Assembly: GCA_025994075.1 (NCBI GenBank)
Contig: JAMQGV010000046.1
Location: forward strand, 62,001 to 126,000
DNA length: 64,000 bases
Direction: 5' to 3'
Origin: Vicinamibacteria bacterium
GTDB lineage: Bacteria > Acidobacteriota > Vicinamibacteria > Fen-336
Positions 28,078 to 36,630 of the stretch are shown here, in pieces. Made by a program: the position numbers and the translations under genes. Under the pieces are notes generated by a model, which did no database searches, was not told where the DNA came from, and saw only the letters and a program-made list of their open reading frames with translations. Position 1 is the stretch's first letter. Each line of letters opens with the position of its first letter.

Positions 28078-29457
28078 TCAGGCGGAGACGGGCTGGAAGC
28101 GGGCGGTGAAGTGGCGGAGGAACTTCGGGGCCTCGACGATGCGGTAGCCGCGCAGCTCCTGGCGGCGCTCGGCGACGTGGATCACGACCTCGGCCACGAA
28201 GTCCACGTGGGACTGGGTGTAGACGCGGCGCGGGATCGCCAGCCGGACCAGGTCCATCGGGCCCGGAGCCTCGCTGCCGTCGGGGCGGGCGCCGAACATC
28301 ACGGTGCCGATCTCGACGCCCCGCACGCCGCCCTCCAGGTACAGCGCGTTGACGACGGCGATGCCGGGGTACTGCAGCGGCGGCACCTGGGGCAGCAGGG
28401 CGCGGGCGTCGAGGTACACCGCGTGGCCGCCGGCAGGGCGCAGGATCGGCACCCCGGCCGCGACGAGCTTCTCGGCCAGGTACTCGATCGAGCGGATGCG
28501 GTAACGCAGGTAGGGCTCCTCGACGACCTCCTCCAGGCCCCGCGCGATCGCCTCCAGGTCGTAGCCGGCGAGGCCGCCGTAGGTGGGGAAGCCCTCGGTC
28601 AGGATCAGCAGGTTGCGGCACGACTCGGTCCAGCCGTCGTCGTTCATCGCCAGGAAGCCGCCGATGTTGGCGAGGCCGTCCTTCTTGGCCGACATCGTGC
28701 ACCCGTCGGCCAGCGAGAACATCTCCTGGGCGATCTGCTTCGGCGTGCGGTGGCCCTGCCCGGCCTCGCGCCGCTTGATGAAGTAGGCGTTCTCGGCGAA
28801 GCGGCAGGCGTCGAGGAAGAACGGCTTCTTGTACCTGTCGCACAGCCGGCGCACGCCGCGCAGGTTCTCGAGCGACACGGGCTGGCCGCCGCCCGTGTTG
28901 TTGGTGACGGTGACCATCACCAGCGGGACCCGCTCGCCGTCCTTCTGCAGCGTCTCCTCGAGGGCCGCGAGGTCGATGTTGCCCTTGAAGGGGTGCTCGA
29001 GCGCAGGCACCCGGCCCTCGGGGATGACCAGGTCGCGGGCCTCGCACCGCTCGACCTCGACGTTGGCGCGGGTGGTGTCGAAGTGGTTGTTGTTGGGCAC
29101 CACCATGCCGGGCTCGAGGATCGAGTGGAACAGGATGCGCTCCGCTGCCCGGCCCTGGTGGGTGGGGATCACGTGCTTGAATCCCGTCAGCTCCTTCACC
29201 ACGTCGCGGAAGCGGTAGTAGGAGCGGCTGCCGGCGTAGCTCTCGTCGCCCTGCATCAGCGCGCCCCACTGGGCGGCCGACATGGCGCCGGTGCCGGAGT
29301 CGGTCAGCAGGTCGACGAGCACGTCCTCGGCGTGCAGACGGAACACGTTGTAGCCGGCCTCGCGCAGCGCCTGCTCGCGCTCCTCGCGGCGGGTGAACTT
29401 GATCGCCTCGACCGACTTGACCCGGAACGGCTCGATGATGGTCTTGAAGTGTTCCAA
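28078..29457 (-). CDS. tnaA: Tryptophanase (tryptophan indole-lyase)
   Basis: PLP enzyme that cleaves tryptophan to indole, pyruvate and ammonia; 459 residues. PLP lysine in MSAKKDGLANIGG (about 258-259). Tryptophanase and tyrosine phenol-lyase are close relatives that differ at three known positions: Asp137/Ile396/His463 in E. coli TnaA versus Thr124/Arg381/Phe448 in the phenol-lyase. Here the equivalents are D127 (HFDTTR), I383 (VEIG) and H449 (RHFTA), all tryptophanase-like. Start is TTG, preceded by GAGG. No tnaC-like leader peptide or tnaB permease is next to it. It begins 22 bp after the AAA+ gene, so it may share that operon. Confidence 0.9.
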   Translation of the reverse strand: MEHFKTIIEPFRVKSVEAIKFTRREEREQALREAGYNVFRLHAEDVLVDLLTDSGTGAMSAAQWGALMQGDESYAGSRSYYRFRDVVKELTGFKHVIPTHQGRAAERILFHSILEPGMVVPNNNHFDTTRANVEVERCEARDLVIPEGRVPALEHPFKGNIDLAALEETLQKDGERVPLVMVTVTNNTGGGQPVSLENLRGVRRLCDRYKKPFFLDACRFAENAYFIKRREAGQGHRTPKQIAQEMFSLADGCTMSAKKDGLANIGGFLAMNDDGWTESCRNLLILTEGFPTYGGLAGYDLEAIARGLEEVVEEPYLRYRIRSIEYLAEKLVAAGVPILRPAGGHAVYLDARALLPQVPPLQYPGIAVVNALYLEGGVRGVEIGTVMFGARPDGSEAPGPMDLVRLAIPRRVYTQSHVDFVAEVVIHVAERRQELRGYRIVEAPKFLRHFTARFQPVSA

Positions 29458-29479
29458 GCTGACCTCGCGGAGAAAGGGT

Positions 29480-31309
29480 CTACTCGCCCAGCGTCGCCTT
29501 CAGCCGGGAGATCCGGGCGTTCACGTCGGCGAGCGAGAGGCTGCGGAAGCGTTCGGGGAGGAACCGGGTGTCCGTGCACTCCTTCACGGCCAGCAGGTCC
29601 ATCAGCTCCAGCCGTTCGACGTGGGCGGAGCTGCGGAAGTCGGCGATCGCCGCCTCGATGCACGAGCGCAGGCCGGGTGGCGGCGGCCCGCCGCGCTCGG
29701 CCGCGTCGAGGCCCGCCTCGTGGGCGCGCAGCGCGCGCACCAGCAGGCCCTCCATCTCGTTTCCGCCGATCTGGTCGTCGTCCGGCAGCATCGGCAGGTC
29801 GGCCGGCGCGATGTCGAGCTTGAGCTTGCGGGCCATCGCGGCAAACAGCGCGGCGCGACCCGCGGCGTCGCCGGGCGGGAACAGCGGGATGTGCACGTCG
29901 AGACGGCCCTGGCGCTTCAAGTCCACCTCGACCAGGTCCGGCCGCGAGGTGGCGAAGATCCAGACGATCTTGCCGCGGTTGCGGGTGTCGGACATCTCCT
30001 TGGCCAGCATCGCGTAGATGCGGCCGGAGAGGCCGGAGTCGCCGTCGCCGCCGCCGCGCTTGCCCGTCGCCTGGTCGGCCTCGTCGACGAAGACGATCAC
30101 CTGGCCCAGCGCCTGCAGGATGCCGAAGACCTTCTCCAGGTTGCCCTCGGTGGCGCCGACCCACTTGTCGCGGAAGTTCTTGAGCTCGACGCACGGTACG
30201 CCGACGTCGCCCGCGAGGCACTCGACGAGGAACGTCTTGCCGGTGCCGATGCGGCCCGTCAGCAGGTAGCCCATCGGCATCGCGCGGGTCTTGCCGCGGC
30301 GCAGCAGCACGGCGTCCTCGCGGAGCCAGGCCTTGGCCTCCTCGTGGCCGGCGACGTCGTCGAGGGTGCGGTCGGTCTCCAGGAACTCGAGCCGGCCGGC
30401 CGCCTCCTTCTCGATCAGCTCCTTCTTCATCCGGGTCAGGAACGCGCCCGAGATCCGCTCGCCGCCACCCAGCGCGCGCCGCACCAGCGTGCGCACGCCG
30501 ACGCGGGTCAGGCCCACGAGCTTGTCCGCCAGCGCCTCCTTCGGCACCTCGGAGAGCTTCTCGAAGTCCTCGCCGGCCACCAGGTCGTGGACGAACGTGC
30601 GGATCTCCGCCCCGGTGGGCAGGCTGAGCCGGATCTTCGCCGAGTGCGGGTTCTCGACCAGCGTGCGGTTGAGGTCGGACAGGTTCTCGGAGATCAGCAC
30701 GCTGGCGACGACGGCGCCGGTGATCTGCGGGTCGCGCGACCAGTCGAGGAGCTGGATCACGGTCTGCGCCGACTCCGCCACGTAGGCGACGTCGCCTGCC
30801 GGCACCACGAACTGGGCGTGGTCGACGACCACCGCCACCCGCAGCGGGTCGGCGACGGCGCGCGCGTCCTGCACCTTCGTCCGCGTCACGGCGTGGCGCA
30901 GGAAGCGGTCGACGATCTCGATCGCCCGCTTCGGGTCGCGCGGCAGCAGGTTGCCGAGGTCGAGGCTCGCCAGCTTGTCGGGGCCCGGCTCGGGCATCGA
31001 GGCCCACTGGGTGCCGGAGAAGGTGTCGAACGCCTTCAGGAAGCGGAAGAACGGTTCCGCGCCCCGCCGCGCGCGCAGCCCGCGGCCGCGGTCGTAGACG
31101 AGCACGACGTCGAAGGGCGCGAACATCGTGGTCTCGAGGAAGCGCGCCAGCGAGACCCACTCGCGACCGCCACGGCCGTCGGCGCTCTCCACCAGGTCGA
31201 ACACGTTGCCGTGGAGCACGAACTGGCTGGCGGCTCCCGTGCGGAACGCCTCGCGCATCTCGCCCGCCCAGGCGGGCAGGGACGCGGGCTGCGGCGCGGT
31301 CTCGGCCAT
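29480..31309 (-). CDS. AAA+ ATPase with degenerate first and active second module
   Basis: Predicted 609 residues. The second half is a classical AAA domain of the VCP/FtsH kind: DDVAGHEEAK, Walker A GRIGTGKTF, Walker B VIVFVDEADQ, sensor 1 FATSRPDLVEVDLKRQGRLD with arginine fingers. The first half has the same rhythm but no Walker A; RVAVVVDHAQF looks like a decayed Walker B. No protease, transmembrane or zinc site is present, so it is more likely an unfoldase or remodelling ATPase. The start at 31309 has AGGAGG 5 nt before it; the frame extends upstream but without a better site. Sixth gene of the pspA run. Confidence 0.9.
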   Translation of the reverse strand: MAETAPQPASLPAWAGEMREAFRTGAASQFVLHGNVFDLVESADGRGGREWVSLARFLETTMFAPFDVVLVYDRGRGLRARRGAEPFFRFLKAFDTFSGTQWASMPEPGPDKLASLDLGNLLPRDPKRAIEIVDRFLRHAVTRTKVQDARAVADPLRVAVVVDHAQFVVPAGDVAYVAESAQTVIQLLDWSRDPQITGAVVASVLISENLSDLNRTLVENPHSAKIRLSLPTGAEIRTFVHDLVAGEDFEKLSEVPKEALADKLVGLTRVGVRTLVRRALGGGERISGAFLTRMKKELIEKEAAGRLEFLETDRTLDDVAGHEEAKAWLREDAVLLRRGKTRAMPMGYLLTGRIGTGKTFLVECLAGDVGVPCVELKNFRDKWVGATEGNLEKVFGILQALGQVIVFVDEADQATGKRGGGDGDSGLSGRIYAMLAKEMSDTRNRGKIVWIFATSRPDLVEVDLKRQGRLDVHIPLFPPGDAAGRAALFAAMARKLKLDIAPADLPMLPDDDQIGGNEMEGLLVRALRAHEAGLDAAERGGPPPPGLRSCIEAAIADFRSSAHVERLELMDLLAVKECTDTRFLPERFRSLSLADVNARISRLKATLGE

Positions 31310-31331
31310 CGGTGCCTCCTCCATGCGCTCT

Positions 31332-32279
31332 CTAGCGGGTGCGTTGGCGTTCGCGGGCCCGCGGGGGTGGCGGCGGCGCGGACCGCGCGGGCGCATCGGC
31401 ATCGGCGGGCAGCAGCGGCGCGGCGCCGGCGTCGAGCTCGTCGCCGCCGAGCGAGGTCAGCAACTCGGCGTGCTGGTCCATCCAGCGCGAGGTCTCGCCC
31501 AGCGTGGACGTCACCGCGTCCAGCCGTGCCGAGAGCAGCTCCGGCCGGCCCGACACCGCGCTCTCCTCGCGCACGAGCCGCACCTGCTGCTCGATCCGGG
31601 TCAGCTCCGCGTCGATCACCGCCAGGTTCTTCTCGGCCGCGTCGACGTTGGCCAGCCGCTTCTCCAGGATCTCCAGCGTCGAGCCCAGCGAACGCGCCAG
31701 CGGACCCTCGGGCTCGGCGGCGGCGAGGCGACCGCGCACGTCGTCCGCTTCGGCCCGCAGCTCGTCGCGGTCGACGCGCGCGAGCACCTCCTGCACGCCC
31801 TCGCGCGAGCTGAGGAGGCGCAGGAACAGCCACAGGAGCTGGTTGAGGTTGCCTGCCCGCAGATCGGAGACCATCTCCGCCCCGCCCGGCTGCAGGCCCA
31901 GGATCTCGTGGCACTGCTCGGCGAGCCCGCGGTAGCGGGCCTGGGACTGCGGGCGCAGGCGGGCGATCGCCTGACGCGCCTTGTCCTCGAAGCCGCTGCC
32001 GCGGAGCGCGCGGGCCGCCATCAGCCGCTCGGCCTCGACCAGCTTCTGGAAGCGGGCGCTCGCGGAGCGTCCGCCGACGAACGCCACGACCGCGGCGAGG
32101 CCGAGCAGCCAGAAGCCGGCGTTGAACAGGCCGGCGAGGCCGAACGAGGCGACCAGCATCTGGGTCAGCGGCATCGCTCCGAGCACCCGGTTCCTGACCG
32201 GCCGCAGCGCCGCCTCCTTGACGAAGTCCAGGTAGCCGAGCGCCCGCGACGAGGCCGGCGGCGCCGGCGCGGCGCTCAT
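31332..32279 (-). CDS. Membrane-anchored coiled-coil protein of unknown function
   Basis: A 315-residue protein. Two adjacent hydrophobic helices near residues 41-75 form a hairpin in the membrane; the rest is helical with long heptad-like stretches (LEILEKRLANVDAAEKNLAVIDAELTRIEQQVRLV), then a Pro/Ala-rich tail ending RARERQRTR. I recognise no family. It overlaps the ABC ATPase gene by ATGA, so it is translated with the transporter, and precedes the AAA+ gene by 22 bp. It could tether PspA or the AAA+ protein to the permease (inference). Confidence 0.82.
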   Translation of the reverse strand: MSAAPAPPASSRALGYLDFVKEAALRPVRNRVLGAMPLTQMLVASFGLAGLFNAGFWLLGLAAVVAFVGGRSASARFQKLVEAERLMAARALRGSGFEDKARQAIARLRPQSQARYRGLAEQCHEILGLQPGGAEMVSDLRAGNLNQLLWLFLRLLSSREGVQEVLARVDRDELRAEADDVRGRLAAAEPEGPLARSLGSTLEILEKRLANVDAAEKNLAVIDAELTRIEQQVRLVREESAVSGRPELLSARLDAVTSTLGETSRWMDQHAELLTSLGGDELDAGAAPLLPADADAPARSAPPPPPRARERQRTR

Positions 32280-33106
32280 CGCGCGCCTTCGGCCTCGCGG
32301 AAGGCGCGCGAGACCTCGGCCACGGCCTCCTTGAAGGCCGCCGACTCCTGCACCGCCATCGGGTCGGCGTCGCGCGTCTTCGGGATCACGTCGTCGAACT
32401 GGCGCAGGATGCGGCCCGGAGCGCGGCCCATGATCCACACCCGGTCGCCCAGGTACACCGCCTCGGAGATCGAGTGGGTGACGAGCAGCACGGTGGCCTC
32501 GACCTCGTGCCACAGGTCCATGATCAGCCGCTGCATGTCGAGCCGGGTCGGCTCGTCGAGCGCCGAGAACGGCTCGTCCATCAGGATGATGCGGGGCTTC
32601 AGCACCAGCGAGCGGGCGATCGCCACCCGCTGCTGCTGGCCGCCCGAGAGCTGGTGCGGGTACTTGTGCTCGTGGCCCCCGAGGCCGACCTTGCGGATCC
32701 ACTCGCGGGCCAGTCCCTCGCGCTCGCGGCCCGACAGCTTGCGGCCGGCGGCGCCGAGCTCCAGGCCGAAGGTCACGTTCTGGAGCACCGTCCGCTGCGG
32801 GAACGAGCTGTAGCGCTGGAAGATCATGCCGCGGTCGGCGCCCGGGCCGCGCACCGCCTGGCCGCGCACGAGCACCTCGCCGGACGTGGCGGGCGCGACG
32901 TCGGAGAAGCCGTGGATCAGGTTGAGGATCGTCGACTTGCCACAGCCCGAGGGGCCGAGGATGCCGACGAACTCGCCGTAGTTCGGCTTGTCGTCGATCC
33001 GGAAGCTGACGTCCTTGAGCGCGGTGAACTCGGTCTTCTGCCCGGGGTTGAAGACCTTGGTGACGTTCCGGAACTCCAGCACCGGGATCGCCGCCCCCGC
33101 GCTCAT
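32276..33106 (-). CDS. ABC importer ATP-binding protein (nitrate/sulfonate/taurine type)
   Basis: Predicted 276-residue ATPase. Walker A GPSGCGKST, signature LSGGQQQRVAIARS, Walker B ILMDEPFSALDE and H-loop VTHSISEAVYL are intact. The sequence resembles TauB/SsuB/NrtD-like subunits. Overlaps the permease gene before it and the coiled-coil gene after it by 4 bp each. In this operon its partner is a binding protein fused to OmpA, so the substrate could be unusual. Confidence 0.93.
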   Translation of the reverse strand: MSAGAAIPVLEFRNVTKVFNPGQKTEFTALKDVSFRIDDKPNYGEFVGILGPSGCGKSTILNLIHGFSDVAPATSGEVLVRGQAVRGPGADRGMIFQRYSSFPQRTVLQNVTFGLELGAAGRKLSGREREGLAREWIRKVGLGGHEHKYPHQLSGGQQQRVAIARSLVLKPRIILMDEPFSALDEPTRLDMQRLIMDLWHEVEATVLLVTHSISEAVYLGDRVWIMGRAPGRILRQFDDVIPKTRDADPMAVQESAAFKEAVAEVSRAFREAEGAR

Positions 33107-33906
33107 CGCGCCTCCTGGTGCGGGAACAACCGCTTCTCGGCGAACTGCCACAGCTTGTCGGTCAGGAACGCGACGACGACGATCACCAGCAGCACGAGGT
33201 AGATGTGCTCGCGAGGCCCGCGCCGCTGCGACGTGATGATGATGCCGCCGATGCCCTTGCCGACGTCGACCATCTCGGTCAGCAGGATGTAGCTCCAGCC
33301 GACGCCGAAGCCGAGCCGCAGCGCGCGGAAGATGGCGGGCCAGGCGATCGGCAGCAGCACCTTGGTCACCGCCTCGGAGCGGCTCGCGCCCAGCGTGTAG
33401 GCCGTCTTCAGGTAGGTGTCTTCGACGCCATCGACCGCGGCCACCACCAGCGGCACCAGGTAGATGGCGAAGGCGAGCGCGAGGAAGGCCACCTTCTGCG
33501 TCTCCTCGGTCCCGAACAGCGACAGCGTCAGCGGCACCAGGGCGGGGATCGGCAGGTAGGCGCCGAACACCGTGAGCGGCGTGAAGGCGGCCTTGACCTT
33601 GGTGAAGGCGCCCATCGCCAGCCCCAGCGGGAAGGCGATCGCGACGCCGACCGCGAACCCGGCGAGGATGCGGCCGAACGACACGCCGAGGTTGCGGGTC
33701 AGCGCGCGGTCGAACCACAGCGAGCGGAAGGAGCCGACGACCTCGGCGGGCGAGGGCAGGATCGCGGGCGAGAGCAGGCGCTCCTCGGCCGCGCCGGCGG
33801 TGGCCCCCGTCCACGCCGCCAGCAGGGCGAGGACGGGGACCGCGCCGAGCAGCCAGGCCCGCCAGGCGGGCAGGCTCTCCCGGATGCGGAGAAAGCCCTG
33901 GTGCAC
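33103..33906 (-). CDS. ABC importer permease (TauC/SsuC type)
   Basis: A 267-residue permease with about six helices. The ATPase-contact loop AYTLGASRSEAVTKVLLPIAWPAIFRAL matches the EAA motif of the binding-protein-dependent family. GTG start 6 bp after the binding-protein gene; 4-bp overlap with the ATPase gene. Confidence 0.92.
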   Translation of the reverse strand: MHQGFLRIRESLPAWRAWLLGAVPVLALLAAWTGATAGAAEERLLSPAILPSPAEVVGSFRSLWFDRALTRNLGVSFGRILAGFAVGVAIAFPLGLAMGAFTKVKAAFTPLTVFGAYLPIPALVPLTLSLFGTEETQKVAFLALAFAIYLVPLVVAAVDGVEDTYLKTAYTLGASRSEAVTKVLLPIAWPAIFRALRLGFGVGWSYILLTEMVDVGKGIGGIIITSQRRGPREHIYLVLLVIVVVAFLTDKLWQFAEKRLFPHQEAR

Positions 33907-33912
33907 GCGCGT

Positions 33913-35646
33913 CTACTTCGCTTCCGGCGGGTAGACCGAGATCTCGACCCGGCGGTTCATCGCGTGGTTCATCGGGTCGTCGGGGTTGGCCGGCTCGTCC
34001 CACGCCTTGCCCTCGACGATGAACTTGTTGGGGTCGAACTTGTACTTCCTGACCAGCGCCTGGCGCACGGCCTCGGCGCGGTCCGTCGAGAGCTGCTTGA
34101 CGTCCTCGTAGCGCGGCCCCTTGCCCTTCATCGAACCGTCGGTGTGGCCGACCACCGCGATCACCGCCCGCTCGTACTGGCCGGCCAGCCGCGCCACCTT
34201 CTCGAGCGTCGCGTCGGCGCCGGGGTCGTAGAGCGTGTTGGGGACCGGCTTGCCGGACTCGTCGTGCTGGGGCTCGAAGATGTTGGCCGAGTTCGGGTAG
34301 AAGTTGATGCGGATGGTCTGGGTCAGGATCGGCGCCTCGGCCGACAGCTTCTTGTAGGCGGTCGGCGTGAACTGGGCGCGGTTCTCGTCCTTCTGGTGGG
34401 CGAACTTGCCCTCCCTGTCGAGCGCCTGCAGCACCGAGAAGTCCATCACCTCGTCGAAGCGGACCGGGGTGTCGACCAGGCCCAGCTCGCGGTAGACGAA
34501 GGTGACGTTCTTCCACGTCCGCTCGAAGTTGGCCGGGTCGTTGGCGTTCATGAAGAACGTCTTGTTCTCGCCGAAGTTGGTCGAGTGGGCGTCGGCCGCC
34601 ATCGAGCGCACCTCCTCGGCCTGCATGCCGTAGCCCTCGGCCATGGCCGCGAACGCCTTCTCGCGCTGGGTGTCGTCCTTCAGCAGGTCCATGCCCTTGA
34701 AGATGCCGGCCACCAGCCCCTTGATCACGTCCGGATGGTCCTTGGCGAAGTCGGCGCGGGCCGCCCACACGTCGGCGATCAGCTTGTTGGCCTCGGCCGT
34801 CGTGGTCAGCACCCGGGTGCCCTTGACCTTCTCCGGGATGTTGTAGATGTCGGGCGCCCACGACACGCAGGCGTCGATCGACTTGTCGGACACGAAGGCC
34901 GCCGCCGCCTCGAACGCCGTCGCCGTGTACTTGTGCTTGACCTCGGAGGGCTGCACGCCCGCGTTCAGCAGCAGGTTGTTGATGAAGTACTGCGACGGGC
35001 TGTTCTGGGCGTAGACGATGGTCTTGCCCTTCAGGTCCTTGACCGACATCACGTTTCCGCGCACGACGATGCCGTCGCCGCCGGACGACCAGTCGACCTG
35101 CTGGAAGATGCGCGGCGCCGAGCGCGAGTCCTTCATCAGGTCGGGCGCGAACAGCACCATCATGTCCAGCGTGCCCCACAGGATGTGGCTCTCGCCGGCC
35201 GCGAAGCTGTCGCGCGCGACCACGGGGTCGTCGATCAGCTTGAGGTTGACCTTGAAGCCGTATTCCTTGAAGAAGACGCTCTGCTCGGAGGGCGCGAAGC
35301 CGCCGTTGGCCGCCACGATCGGCAGCCAGCCGATCCAGACGTTGATCGGGAAGTTGACGACCTTGTTCTTCTCGTCCCACTTGTAGGCCGAGACGCCCTT
35401 GACGGGAGGCAGCTTCTCGGAGGGGACGTACTTGTACTCCTGGACCGTCGTGATGCCCTTGGTGTCGGGCGCCTCGATCTTGCGGAACTCGTCGAGGTCG
35501 ACGCTCGCGGACGTGCCCCTGCCCGAGGGCGCGACCAGGTCGCGGAAGTAGTACGCCGCGCCGCCCAGGCAGGCGAGCACGAACAGGAACAGGACCAGCT
35601 TGCCGAGCGCGGTGGGCCCGACGGGCTGCGGAGTCTGATCGGTCAT
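33913..35646 (-). CDS. Membrane-anchored substrate-binding protein fused to a C-terminal OmpA domain
   Basis: A 577-residue fusion. A single helix at about 14-34 anchors it without a cleavage motif; about 85-390 resembles the NMT1/TauA-like binding fold (NVWIGWLPIVAANGG; ARDSFAAGESHILWGTLD; KGKTIVYAQNSPSQYFINNL; DACVSWAPDIY); about 435-577 is an OmpA-C module with GHTDGS, LSTDRAEAVRQAL and MNRRVEISVYP. OmpA modules bind peptidoglycan, so this protein would link the inner membrane, the binding lobe and the cell wall. Strong AGGAGG 7 nt before the ATG. With PspA upstream and an ABC importer downstream, the lobe may sense rather than only deliver a ligand. Substrate unknown. Confidence 0.9.
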   Translation of the reverse strand: MTDQTPQPVGPTALGKLVLFLFVLACLGGAAYYFRDLVAPSGRGTSASVDLDEFRKIEAPDTKGITTVQEYKYVPSEKLPPVKGVSAYKWDEKNKVVNFPINVWIGWLPIVAANGGFAPSEQSVFFKEYGFKVNLKLIDDPVVARDSFAAGESHILWGTLDMMVLFAPDLMKDSRSAPRIFQQVDWSSGGDGIVVRGNVMSVKDLKGKTIVYAQNSPSQYFINNLLLNAGVQPSEVKHKYTATAFEAAAAFVSDKSIDACVSWAPDIYNIPEKVKGTRVLTTTAEANKLIADVWAARADFAKDHPDVIKGLVAGIFKGMDLLKDDTQREKAFAAMAEGYGMQAEEVRSMAADAHSTNFGENKTFFMNANDPANFERTWKNVTFVYRELGLVDTPVRFDEVMDFSVLQALDREGKFAHQKDENRAQFTPTAYKKLSAEAPILTQTIRINFYPNSANIFEPQHDESGKPVPNTLYDPGADATLEKVARLAGQYERAVIAVVGHTDGSMKGKGPRYEDVKQLSTDRAEAVRQALVRKYKFDPNKFIVEGKAWDEPANPDDPMNHAMNRRVEISVYPPEAK

Positions 35647-35673
35647 CTTCGTCCCTCCTGGTCTTCTTCGGGG

Positions 35674-36432
35674 CTACGACTGCGGGCCCATGTCCTTGAC
35701 GGCCGGCGCCGGCACGGGCGGCGCGGCTTCGGCAGCCGGCTTCTCGGCCGCGGGCGCCTCGATCCCGTACGCGGCCGCGAACTCGCTGAGCGCCGCGTCG
35801 GCCAGCGCCTGCTGCTCGGCCTCCATCAGCTCCACCTTAGAGGTGTCGATCGTCGAGCCGGCGACCCGGGCCCGGCCCGCGGCCTTGTCGCGGCGCTCGG
35901 TCAGGTACTCCTCCACCCGGTTCAGGGTGTCGCCCGAGCCGCCGATCGAGCCGATCATGCCTGAGGCCATCTCCTGGAGCTGGGCCTGGGCCTCCAGCAT
36001 CTCGGTCTCGCTGATCATCCGCTTCAGCTTCTCGATCTTGGCCTGGGCCTCGCGCACGGAGACGTCGCGGGCGCTCACCAGCTTCTTGTAGGTGTCCTCG
36101 GCCGCCTGGAGCTGTGAGCGATTCTCCTCGAGCTGGTCCTTGACCGTCTTCAGCTGCAGCGCGTACTGGCCGGCCGCGTTGCGGTTGCCGACCTTGAGGT
36201 TGGCCGCGGCCTTGGCGGCCAGGTCGCGCTCCTGGCTCTCCAGCGTCTTGACCTGCCGCAGCAGCCGCTCGAGGAAGCCGGCGTGGTTGGCCAGGTTCTC
36301 GTTGAAGCGGGCGATCTGCTCGCGCAGCGCCTCGCGCTCCGCCTCGATCAGGGCTTTCGGGTTCTGGCGCTCGAGGCCGGAGATGAACAGGCCGAGGAAG
36401 CCGCGGAACAGCGTGGCGAGGCGGGCGAACAT
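35674..36432 (-). CDS. pspA: PspA/IM30 family protein
   Basis: Predicted 252 residues, almost wholly helical: N-terminal amphipathic helix (MFARLATLFRGFLGLF), long coiled coil (about 25-200) and a Pro/Ala-rich tail (about 222-252) that is absent from typical PspA. PspA/IM30 proteins assemble on the inner membrane and protect or repair it under stress. AAGGAGG lies 5 nt before the ATG. It opens the operon with the OmpA-fusion protein 27 bp behind, and no pspF, pspB or pspC is present. A TAGAAT hexamer (36493-36498, minus strand) could be its -10, giving a leader of about 54 nt. Confidence 0.9.
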   Translation of the reverse strand: MFARLATLFRGFLGLFISGLERQNPKALIEAEREALREQIARFNENLANHAGFLERLLRQVKTLESQERDLAAKAAANLKVGNRNAAGQYALQLKTVKDQLEENRSQLQAAEDTYKKLVSARDVSVREAQAKIEKLKRMISETEMLEAQAQLQEMASGMIGSIGGSGDTLNRVEEYLTERRDKAAGRARVAGSTIDTSKVELMEAEQQALADAALSEFAAAYGIEAPAAEKPAAEAAPPVPAPAVKDMGPQS

Positions 36433-36492
36433 GCGTCCTCCTTGTCGGCCCCGGGGCAGTCGCGGGCGGCGGTTCGGCGGGGCTCGCCGCGG

Positions 36493-36498
36493 ATTCTA
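36493..36498 (-). promoter_or_regulatory. Putative -10 (TAGAAT) of the pspA operon
   Basis: TAGAAT on the minus strand lies about 60 bp before the pspA ATG; no good -35 is seen and I found no sigma54 (GG-N10-GC) element of the kind used by enterobacterial psp operons. Confidence 0.45.
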
Positions 36499-36554
36499 CC
36501 GCCCCGCGGCGATCAGCGTGGATGAACACTGCGGCCGGCGGCCCGGACCTCGGA

Positions 36555-36560
36555 TACACT
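36555..36560 (+). promoter_or_regulatory. Putative -10 (TACACT) of the lipoprotein gene
   Basis: TACACT lies 70 bp before the ATG at 36631, giving a leader of about 64 nt. It is divergent from the pspA promoter in the same 198-bp gap. Confidence 0.45.
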
Positions 36561-36630
36561 GGATTTTTCCCGGCCGGGACACTGGCCGGCGCGCCCGCTC
36601 CCGAAGCGGGCACGAGGTGCAAGAAGAGTC

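Noticed and set aside
28078..29457. Tyrosine phenol-lyase rather than tryptophanase
   Set aside because: Three discriminating positions (Asp127, Ile383, His449) all match tryptophanase.
36433..36630. sigma54 promoter for the psp operon, as in enterobacteria
   Set aside because: No GG-N10-GC element and no pspF nearby; a TAGAAT hexamer fits better.
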